Of a stretch of 6,031 nt of DNA, positions 1-5,681 are shown piece after piece; within the stretch, counting starts at the first letter, position 1; the number at the start of each line of letters is the position of its first letter. A program made the translations under genes and the position numbers. The notes beneath the pieces were generated by a model. That model saw only the letters and a list, made by a program, of their open reading frames with translations, was not told the DNA's origin and searched no databases. Source of the stretch: an uncultured beta proteobacterium (GTDB lineage Bacteria > Pseudomonadota > Gammaproteobacteria > Burkholderiales > Burkholderiaceae); the NCBI GenBank assembly GCA_903930665.1, contig CAIYZI010000537.1, forward strand, positions 1 to 6,031, given 5' to 3'.

Positions 1-89
1 CAGCCGGTGTAATGCACATCCACATGATTGCCAGCCACAGCTTCTTTGCCATCACCAACAACAGTATCTATTTTTTTAAGTTCACTCAC
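1..89 (-). CDS. FKBP-type peptidyl-prolyl cis-trans isomerase, N-terminal part (cut by window edge)
   Basis: Reading the minus strand from a GTG at 89-87 gives 29 open codons that run off the window. The protein begins VSELKKIDTVVGDGKEAVAG and continues into HVDVHYTGW-like sequence. The VxVHYTG segment is the characteristic first strand of the FKBP fold, in which the Tyr lines the proline-binding pocket. Known for the family: these enzymes catalyse cis-trans isomerisation of Xaa-Pro bonds. Short forms that start directly with the domain, as here, lack a signal peptide and are cytoplasmic. The GTG start is chosen because an AAGGAAG ribosome-binding site lies 6 bases upstream and the FKBP domain begins immediately after it. 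A well-formed promoter precedes it at 124-151. The gene is transcribed away from icd. The catalytic core is outside the window, so integrity cannot be judged. Confidence 0.82.
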   Translation of the reverse strand, partial: MSELKKIDTVVGDGKEAVAGNHVDVHYTG

Positions 90-95
90 GTTTGT

Positions 96-102
96 CTTCC
101 TT
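96..102 (-). promoter_or_regulatory. Ribosome-binding site of the FKBP gene
   Basis: On the minus strand AAGGAAG lies 6 bases before the GTG start at 89. It is a strong Shine-Dalgarno match and supports the non-ATG start. Confidence 0.7.
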
Positions 103-123
103 TTGGGCTGAAATTGAGTGCTT

Positions 124-151
124 AGTATATTCGGGGCGCTTAGGCTTCCAA
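124..151 (-). promoter_or_regulatory. Sigma70-type promoter for the FKBP gene
   Basis: On the minus strand TTGGAA (plus-strand positions 146-151) is followed after 16 bases by TATACT (124-129). Each hexamer matches the -35 and -10 consensus at four or five of six positions. Transcription would start near 117 and give a leader of about 28 bases that contains the AAGGAAG ribosome-binding site. No other hexamer pair of this quality was seen in the intergenic region. Confidence 0.6.
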
Positions 152-408
152 AAGACTTCTTGATGGGCTTTACCCAGTCTGAGCTTATTAATTGGTGGCT
201 TTGAGTTTGATCGCCAGCTTAGTTGTCTTGGTGGATTCCCTTAATTTGGTCATTTAAAGAGGTTTTCATCCTCAAAAGAGCTAATTTTGATGAATCTGAT
301 GATTTAAAATGTAACGCTCACTCTGTTGGCGCTAAAGCTTATTGAGCATCGCGCAAGGAATGTGGGATGGGTTCGGATTGCACCGAGCTCCGTGAATTTA
401 TCTAAATC

Positions 409-413
409 GAGGA
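409..413 (+). promoter_or_regulatory. Ribosome-binding site of icd
   Basis: GAGGA lies 7 bases before the ATG at 421, ideal spacing for a Shine-Dalgarno site. It fixes the icd start. Confidence 0.75.
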
Positions 414-420
414 AACATCA

Positions 421-2655
421 ATGGCTTCAGAGAAATCAAAGATCATTTACACGCTGACAGACGAGGCGCCACTTTTGGCTACTTGTGCATTTCTGCCAAT
501 TATTCGTACTTTTACAGCACCTGCTGGAGTGGAGATTGTTAAGAGCGATATTTCTGTTGCCGCGCGTATTTTGTCAGAGTTCTCCGATTGCTTAACTGAC
601 GAACAAAAGGTTCCTGATAATTTGGCTGAACTCGGTCGCATGACTTTGATGCCTGATACCAATATTATTAAATTGCCAAATATCAGCGCATCAGTACCTC
701 AGTTGATTGCTGCTATTAAAGAATTGCAGTCTAAGGGTTACAACATTCCGAATTTTCCTGAAGACCCGAAAGACGACGCAGAGAAGGCTATTCGTGCCCG
801 TTATTCTAAATGCTTGGGAAGTGCAGTAAATCCAGTATTACGTGAAGGCAACTCCGATCGTCGTGCACCGCCAGCGGTAAAGCGTTATGCGCGTAAAAAC
901 CCACATTCCATGGGTGAGTGGAGTCAGGCTTCCCGTACTCATGTATCTCATATGCATGGTGGTGATTTTTATGCCGGCGAAAAGTCAATGACCATGACTA
1001 AGGCATGCGATGTAGTAATGGATTTAGTAACCAAGAGTGGCAAGACTATTGTGCTTAAGCCAAAGACATCACTGTTAGCTGGCGAAATCATCGACAGCAT
1101 GTACATGAGCAAAAAAGCGCTTTGCGAGTTCTATGAAAAAGAAATCGAAGATGCTTACAAAACCGGCATGATGCTTTCCTTGCACGTGAAGGCAACCATG
1201 ATGAAGGTTTCACACCCCATTGTGTTTGGTCATGCAGTCAAAATTTTCTATAAAGATGCTTTTGAAAAACACGCCAAGCTGTTTGAAGAGTTGGGCGTAA
1301 ATCCTAATAACGGGATGAGCAGTTTGTATGAAAAGATTAAAACGCTTCCAGCTTCAAAGCGCGAAGAAATTATTCAAGATTTGCATGCATGTCATGAACA
1401 CCGTCCAGCGTTGGCGATGGTGGATTCTGCTAAAGGTATTACCAATCTCCATTCCCCAAGCGATGTGATCGTTGATGCTTCTATGCCTGCAATGATTCGC
1501 GTTGGTGGAAAGATGTGGGGCGCCGATGGTCGCTTGCATGACACTAAAGCGGTTATTCCAGAAAGTACTTTTGCGCGCATCTATCAAGAAATGATCAATT
1601 TCTGTAAGACTCATGGCAATTTTGATCCAACGACAATGGGTACAGTACCTAACGTTGGTTTGATGGCGCAGCAAGCGGAAGAGTACGGTTCACACGACAA
1701 GACTTTTGAGATTCCAGAAGCTGGCGTTGCGCGTATCGTTGCTGATGATGGCACCGTTCTGTTAGAGCAAAATGTTGAAGAGGGTGACATCTGGCGTATG
1801 TGTCAGGTAAAAGATGCGCCTATTCGTGATTGGGTGAAGTTGGCTGTTAATCGCGCGCGCTTGTCCAATACGCCGGCAGTATTCTGGTTGGATGAGTATC
1901 GTCCACACGAGGCTGAACTCATTAAGAAGGTGAAAACTTACCTCAAGGATTACGATTTGACGGGTTTAGATATCCAGATCATGTCTCAAACTCGTGCAAT
2001 GCGTTTCACATTAGAGCGCGTAATTCGTGGCAAAGATACCATCTCAGTTACAGGCAATATCTTGCGTGACTACTTGACTGATTTGTTCCCTATTATGGAA
2101 TTGGGAACAAGCGCCAAAATGCTATCCATTGTTCCGCTGATGGCTGGTGGCGGTCTCTTTGAAACTGGTGCTGGCGGATCTGCTCCTAAGCACGTTCAAC
2201 AATTGGTTGAAGAGAACCACTTACGTTGGGATTCACTTGGTGAGTTCTTGGCATTGGCAGTTTCCCTTGAAGATATCGGCGATAAGACTGGCAATCCAAA
2301 GGTCAAGATTTTGGCTCGAACATTAGATGAAGCTACAGGCAAGTTATTGGACAACAATAAGTCGCCTTCACCACGTACAGGTGAGCTGGATAATCGCGGT
2401 AGCCAATTCTATTTAGCAATGTATTGGGCTGAAGCTTTGGCTGCCCAAACCGAAGATAAAGAGTTGCAAGCTTACTTCGCACCTTTAGCAAAATCTTTGG
2501 CTGAAAATGAGCAGAAGATTGTTGCTGAATTTAAGGTTGAGCAAGGTAAGCCTGCTGATATTGGAGGATACTTCGTTGCAGATCCTGTGAAATGTAAAGC
2601 GGTGATGCGTCCTAGTAAGACTTTTAATGCAGCGTTAAAAGCCGTACGAGTATAG
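421..2655 (+). CDS. icd: Monomeric NADP-dependent isocitrate dehydrogenase
   Basis: This 744-residue protein is the large monomeric (type II) isocitrate dehydrogenase. It converts isocitrate to 2-oxoglutarate and CO2 in the cytoplasmic TCA cycle with reduction of NADP. The length fits the family (about 740). Residues I recall from the Azotobacter vinelandii enzyme appear here shifted by two: Ser134, Asn137, Arg141 and Arg147 in NPVLREGNSDRR, Lys257, Tyr422, and the metal ligands Asp352, Asp550 and Asp554 (RDYLTD). The NADP 2'-phosphate contacts His591 and Arg602 are also in place. The third expected arginine position reads Pro651-Arg652 instead of Arg-Lys, a local change discussed in the findings. 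The ATG is supported by GAGGA 7 bases upstream. The reading frame is intact. A strong terminator follows 23 bases after the stop, so icd is probably a single-gene transcript. The unrelated homodimeric icd type is excluded by length and motifs. Confidence 0.97.
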   Translation: MASEKSKIIYTLTDEAPLLATCAFLPIIRTFTAPAGVEIVKSDISVAARILSEFSDCLTDEQKVPDNLAELGRMTLMPDTNIIKLPNISASVPQLIAAIKELQSKGYNIPNFPEDPKDDAEKAIRARYSKCLGSAVNPVLREGNSDRRAPPAVKRYARKNPHSMGEWSQASRTHVSHMHGGDFYAGEKSMTMTKACDVVMDLVTKSGKTIVLKPKTSLLAGEIIDSMYMSKKALCEFYEKEIEDAYKTGMMLSLHVKATMMKVSHPIVFGHAVKIFYKDAFEKHAKLFEELGVNPNNGMSSLYEKIKTLPASKREEIIQDLHACHEHRPALAMVDSAKGITNLHSPSDVIVDASMPAMIRVGGKMWGADGRLHDTKAVIPESTFARIYQEMINFCKTHGNFDPTTMGTVPNVGLMAQQAEEYGSHDKTFEIPEAGVARIVADDGTVLLEQNVEEGDIWRMCQVKDAPIRDWVKLAVNRARLSNTPAVFWLDEYRPHEAELIKKVKTYLKDYDLTGLDIQIMSQTRAMRFTLERVIRGKDTISVTGNILRDYLTDLFPIMELGTSAKMLSIVPLMAGGGLFETGAGGSAPKHVQQLVEENHLRWDSLGEFLALAVSLEDIGDKTGNPKVKILARTLDEATGKLLDNNKSPSPRTGELDNRGSQFYLAMYWAEALAAQTEDKELQAYFAPLAKSLAENEQKIVAEFKVEQGKPADIGGYFVADPVKCKAVMRPSKTFNAALKAVRV

Positions 2656-2678
2656 GAATTTGAAAATAGTCTGGTGAT

Positions 2679-2709
2679 AAAAAGGCAAACTTTTGAGTTT
2701 GCCTTTTTT
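2679..2709 (+). terminator. Rho-independent terminator of icd
   Basis: GGCAAAC (2684-2690) pairs perfectly with GTTTGCC (2697-2703) across the 6-base loop TTTTGA. The stem can extend through the flanking A-run (2679-2683) and T-run (2704-2709). The T-run directly follows the GC part of the stem, as expected for intrinsic termination on the plus strand. It lies 23 bases after the icd stop and ends 22 bases before the BLUF start, separating icd from the downstream cluster. Confidence 0.9.
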
Positions 2710-2731
2710 CTTATTAACGGAATCTATCAAT

Positions 2732-3151
2732 ATGGCGCGATCAAAAGATCTTATAGAGCTTAGCTATCTTAGTGAAGCTGTATCAGATATGTCCTTCTCG
2801 GGTTTGATACGCCTTCTTGAGTCAGCCAGAGCGCACAATCAAAAAAATGGCGTTACCGGAATTCTTTTTTATGACAATCAGCAATTTGGACAAATCATCG
2901 AAGGTGAGAGAATCCGTGTCATGAGAGCCTGGAAGCGTATTCAGAATGACAATCGACATCATCGGATTGAGTTACTGGAAATTAGAGAAATTGCCGAGCG
3001 TAGTTTTCCAGATTGGCTACTCAGGTTTTATGGCGGGGAAGCCTTAATTCGGGATTATCCCGCGCTATCGCAAATGGTGGGGGGTATGGATAAACATAGT
3101 CTTTTGCTATTGAATAAAATGCGAGCAGCTGGAGGCGAAGTTAAGCAATAA
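2732..3151 (+). CDS. Stand-alone BLUF-domain blue-light photoreceptor
   Basis: This 139-residue protein is essentially one BLUF domain (roughly residues 6-100) plus a short C-terminal helical tail. BLUF domains bind FAD and sense blue light by rearranging hydrogen bonds around a Tyr-Gln pair. The key residues are present: Tyr12 (LSYLS), Asn36 (AHNQKNGVTG), Gln54 (FGQIIEG) and Trp95 (FPDWLL). The spacings 24, 18 and 41 are the same as I recall for AppA Tyr21, Asn45, Gln63 and Trp104. The semi-conserved Met two residues after the Trp is Leu97 here. NDNRHH at 72-77 is the usual (D)RH motif. There is no attached EAL, GGDEF or cyclase domain, so output must go through a partner protein. The start is ATG 2732. 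An in-frame TTG at 2693 is rejected because it lies inside the icd terminator loop. The ribosome-binding site is weak (CGGA about 10 bases upstream). It is the first gene of the four-gene plus-strand run, 26 bases before msrP. Confidence 0.9.
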   Translation: MARSKDLIELSYLSEAVSDMSFSGLIRLLESARAHNQKNGVTGILFYDNQQFGQIIEGERIRVMRAWKRIQNDNRHHRIELLEIREIAERSFPDWLLRFYGGEALIRDYPALSQMVGGMDKHSLLLLNKMRAAGGEVKQ

Positions 3152-3177
3152 ATCAGTATTAGTAGCAAAATGGTGAA

Positions 3178-4140
3178 ATGATCTTTACTGATAAGAATAT
3201 TTCGCCCAAAGACATTACCCCTAAGAATGTCTTTGAAGCTCGCCGTGAAATTATCAAGGTTGCAGCTGCAGGTAGTTTCGGATTGGCGTTTGCCCCATGG
3301 TTTTCACGTGATGCATTTGGTGCAAGTACTCAACTATTATCTGCAACGCCAAATTCCAGTTATGGAAAAAACATTGAGTCCACACCCTATAAATCCGTAA
3401 CAACCTATAACAATTTTTATGAGTTTGGTACGGATAAATCAGATCCCTCTACTTATGCAGGTAGTTTAGTCACCCGACCTTGGACAGTGACCGTTGAAGG
3501 TTTGGTAAAAAAGCCAGCTACCTTTGATATTGATGACCTATTAAAGCTGGCCCCCATGGAAGAGCGAATTTATCGTCTGCGTTGTGTTGAAGGTTGGTCT
3601 ATGGTGGTTCCTTGGGATGGTTACTCTTTGTCAAAATTACTCAATAAGGTTGAGCCCCTGGGCTCTGCTAAGTTTGTAGAATTTATTTCGCTTGCCGATT
3701 CCAAACAAATGCCCGGGGTGAGGGGCTCTGTAATTGACTGGCCCTATAGAGAGGGCTTACGTTTAGATGAAGCCATGAACCCCTTAACCCTTTTAACCTT
3801 TGGTTTGTATGGGGAAGCATTACCCAAGCAAAATGGTGCCCCAGTGCGCATAGTGGTGCCTTGGAAATATGGTTTTAAAAGTGCTAAATCCATCGTCAAG
3901 ATTCGTCTGACTGATCAGATGCCTAAAACAAGTTGGAACACTTTTGATTCCCATGAGTATGGTTTTTATTCCAACGTTAATCCCTTGGTTGACCATCCGC
4001 GCTGGAGCCAAGCCACTGAGCGACGTATTGGTGATCCCAAAGGCATCTTTGCACCAAAAATTAAGACAGAGATGTTTAATGGTTATGGTGAATACGTTGC
4101 TAGTATGTACGCAGGCATGGATCTTAAAAAGTACTACTAA
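3178..4140 (+). CDS. msrP: Protein-methionine-sulfoxide reductase catalytic subunit MsrP (YedY family)
   Basis: This 320-residue protein is the periplasmic molybdenum enzyme that reduces methionine sulfoxide in envelope proteins. The N-terminus has a Tat signal: Arg22-Arg23 in EARREIIKVAAAG, a hydrophobic stretch to about Trp41, and probable cleavage near Gly48-Ala49. The mature part shows TTYNNFYEFGTDKSDP (75-90), typical of the family, then Cys136 in RLRCVEGWSMVVPWDG, the cysteine that coordinates molybdenum in the molybdopterin cofactor. PWKYGFKSAKSIVKIRLTD and a C-terminal GMDLKKYY complete the YedY pattern, so the protein is full length. ATG 3178 is the only reasonable start because an in-frame stop lies at 3163-3165. 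No good Shine-Dalgarno site is visible. In Escherichia coli MsrP receives electrons from the haem membrane protein MsrQ, encoded beside it; here the next gene is a lipocalin, so MsrQ must be elsewhere or replaced. Confidence 0.95.
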   Translation: MIFTDKNISPKDITPKNVFEARREIIKVAAAGSFGLAFAPWFSRDAFGASTQLLSATPNSSYGKNIESTPYKSVTTYNNFYEFGTDKSDPSTYAGSLVTRPWTVTVEGLVKKPATFDIDDLLKLAPMEERIYRLRCVEGWSMVVPWDGYSLSKLLNKVEPLGSAKFVEFISLADSKQMPGVRGSVIDWPYREGLRLDEAMNPLTLLTFGLYGEALPKQNGAPVRIVVPWKYGFKSAKSIVKIRLTDQMPKTSWNTFDSHEYGFYSNVNPLVDHPRWSQATERRIGDPKGIFAPKIKTEMFNGYGEYVASMYAGMDLKKYY

Positions 4141-4176
4141 GCTTGCGCATTGCTAAAAAATTAAAAGAAATTCCCC

Positions 4177-4740
4177 ATGAAAAAGATGAGTCATTCATTG
4201 CGTATTATTCTTTTATTGATTTCTTTAATTGTTGTTGGTAAGGTCTTTGCGCAGGCTGGTCAGCCTTCACCGGTAAAAACAATTTCTTCTCTGGATGTGC
4301 CTCGTTATCTGGGAACTTGGTATGAGATTTCTAAATTCCCCAATTGGTTTCAGAAAAAATGCCAAAGTAATACTAAAGCGGTCTATTCCCTCAGATCCGA
4401 TGGCAATCTACAGGTTGTTAATAGTTGCAAGACTGTTAGTGGTGAAGTGACTGAGGCGGTAGGTGCGGCTCGTCAGATTGGTCCTAGGGATTCTGCAAAG
4501 CTAGAGGTGCGCTTTGCACCCGAATGGCTTTCTTTTTTGCCAATGGTGTGGGGCGATTATTGGATAGTAGATTTAGATTCGCAATATGAACTTGCCGCCG
4601 TGAGCGATCCTAAACGTGAATATCTCTGGGTTTTATCGAGAACTCCTCAATTAGATCCAAAGGCTTATGCGGCCTTGTTACAAAGATTGCAAGAGCAGCA
4701 GTTTGACACTCATCAGTTAGAGCTGACATTGCAAAAATGA
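4177..4740 (+). CDS. Secreted Blc-type lipocalin
   Basis: This 187-residue protein starts with a classical Sec signal peptide (MKKMSHSLR, then a hydrophobic core to about residue 23) and a type I cleavage site after VFA (near residue 25). The lipocalin signature follows: Gly46-Thr47-Trp48-Tyr49 in RYLGTWYEISKFPNWF. The Blc-specific segment WGDYWIVDLDSQYELAAVSD and then REYLWVLSRTPQLD comes later. Cys62 and Cys84 could form a disulfide. Known for the family: an eight-stranded barrel that binds lipids such as fatty acids and lysophospholipids; E. coli Blc is an outer-membrane lipoprotein linked to envelope stress. Unlike that protein, no lipobox cysteine is present, so this version is probably soluble in the periplasm. 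The gene lies 36 bases after msrP, and its last bases overlap the start of the hydrolase gene (ATGA), indicating co-transcription. The ribosome-binding site is weak (AAAAGAAA, 6 bases upstream). Confidence 0.92.
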   Translation: MKKMSHSLRIILLLISLIVVGKVFAQAGQPSPVKTISSLDVPRYLGTWYEISKFPNWFQKKCQSNTKAVYSLRSDGNLQVVNSCKTVSGEVTEAVGAARQIGPRDSAKLEVRFAPEWLSFLPMVWGDYWIVDLDSQYELAAVSDPKREYLWVLSRTPQLDPKAYAALLQRLQEQQFDTHQLELTLQK

Positions 4741-5666
4741 AGATGGCGCAATATACCCTTCCGCCTGGTATTGAGATTTTTGAGAGGGGTTGGCTTTCGG
4801 CGAATAATATTTTTCTTTATGGTGAAGGGGATGTTTCTCTTGTTGATTCTGGATATTGCGCCCATCAAAATTTAACATTGAATCTCGTCAATAATGCGCT
4901 GCAAAAAAACACATTAAAAACACTTCATAAAGTTGTTAATACCCATTTACATTCAGATCATTGTGGCGGTAATGCGGCCTTAGCCAAAGACTATCAATGT
5001 GAGATCTATATCCCGGCTGCGGAAGACTTAGCAGTCAAAAACTGGGATGAAGAACTTCTGAGTTATAAAAACCTAGGTCAAGAGTGTCCACGCTTTAAGC
5101 ATCAAGGCTTACTTGTTCCAGGCGAGAAATTATTGCTTGGTCCCTATTGGTGGCAAATCTTGGCTGCACCTGGCCATGATCCTCATTCAATCATGTTGTA
5201 TCAAGCAGACCATGGCATATTGATTTCTGCTGATGCGTTATGGGAAGAAGGTTTTGGGGTGATCTTTCCCGAGCTTTGGGGTGAGTCGGGATTTGAAGAG
5301 GTAGCGCAAACGCTTGATCTGATTGACAGCCTGCCCATTCAGTTTGTCATTCCAGGACATGGCAAGCCATTTACTGATGTTATTAGTGCTCTTGGTATTG
5401 CCCGTTCACGCTTGGACTATTTAGCTTCGGACCGCACTCGAAATCCGCGCCATGGAGCAAAGGTGCTGCTCAAATACAAGCTACTAGAATGGCGCAGTCA
5501 GGAGATGAACTTGGTAAATGATTGGATTTCCAATACGCCCATCTTGATGGGTATTGCTAAAGAACTTCATATGAGTCTTGCCGAGTTAGTTAAATGGTTG
5601 CCTCAAGCTTTAGCGAAAACTGGGGCGGCTAGAATAGACAATGGTTATTTAGTAAACCATCAATAG
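4737..5666 (+). CDS. Metallo-beta-lactamase-fold hydrolase
   Basis: This 309-residue protein has no signal peptide and should be cytoplasmic. It carries a full set of dinuclear metal ligands of the metallo-beta-lactamase superfamily: His70, His72, Asp74 and His75 in THLHSDHCGGN, then His147 (APGHDPHS), Asp166 (ISADALW) and His208 (IPGHGKPF). The order and spacing resemble glyoxalase II-like and LACTB2-like hydrolases. Residues from about 220 to 309 form a separate helical C-terminal part ending in a strand-like tail, possibly the small winged-helix domain seen in LACTB2 relatives. The substrate is unknown; thioester or ester hydrolysis is only a family-based possibility. The ATG overlaps the lipocalin stop by 4 bases (ATGA), which suggests translational coupling. 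A second ATG two codons later (4743) is an alternative start with little effect. I recall similar uncharacterised proteins beginning with FERGWLS in other Burkholderiales. Confidence 0.88.
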   Translation: MKMAQYTLPPGIEIFERGWLSANNIFLYGEGDVSLVDSGYCAHQNLTLNLVNNALQKNTLKTLHKVVNTHLHSDHCGGNAALAKDYQCEIYIPAAEDLAVKNWDEELLSYKNLGQECPRFKHQGLLVPGEKLLLGPYWWQILAAPGHDPHSIMLYQADHGILISADALWEEGFGVIFPELWGESGFEEVAQTLDLIDSLPIQFVIPGHGKPFTDVISALGIARSRLDYLASDRTRNPRHGAKVLLKYKLLEWRSQEMNLVNDWISNTPILMGIAKELHMSLAELVKWLPQALAKTGAARIDNGYLVNHQ

Positions 5667-5681
5667 GCTGCATTGACCGAG

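Larger units (their letters stand above)
90..420. other. Divergent intergenic region between the FKBP gene and icd
   Basis: This stretch of 331 bases holds no convincing gene. Its left end carries the minus-strand FKBP promoter and ribosome-binding site; its right end carries the icd ribosome-binding site. For icd the best -10 candidate is TAAAAT at 305-310 (five of six consensus bases), but nothing resembling a -35 box sits 16-18 bases upstream of it, so the icd promoter is unresolved. Small inverted repeats are present: TCAAAA at 272-277 with TTTTGA at 285-290, and GCTCA at 316-320 with TGAGC at 343-347. Their stems are short and may be chance in AT-rich DNA. If TAAAAT is used, the icd leader would be about 100 bases. 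Confidence 0.6.

Noticed and set aside
272..290. TCAAAA/TTTTGA hairpin upstream of icd as an operator or terminator
   Set aside because: The stem is only 6 bp of mostly A-T pairs with no following T-run, and such repeats are expected by chance in this AT-rich stretch.
399..404. TATCTA as a -10 box for icd with TTGCAC at 378-383
   Set aside because: The 15-base spacer is short, and transcription would start at or within the GAGGA ribosome-binding site, leaving no usable leader.
1354..1674. Minus-strand open frame of 106 codons inside icd
   Set aside because: It is antisense to a highly conserved stretch of isocitrate dehydrogenase and its translation shows no recognisable domain. The other minus-strand frames within icd and msrP are rejected for the same reason.
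2693..2731. Longer BLUF protein starting at TTG 2693, adding 13 residues
   Set aside because: The TTG lies in the loop of the icd terminator and the added residues are encoded by the hairpin and T-run. The BLUF domain begins just after ATG 2732.
3944..4156. Plus-strand open frame of 70 codons inside the 3' end of msrP
   Set aside because: It is almost wholly covered by the well-supported msrP frame, has no family-like motifs and no ribosome-binding site.
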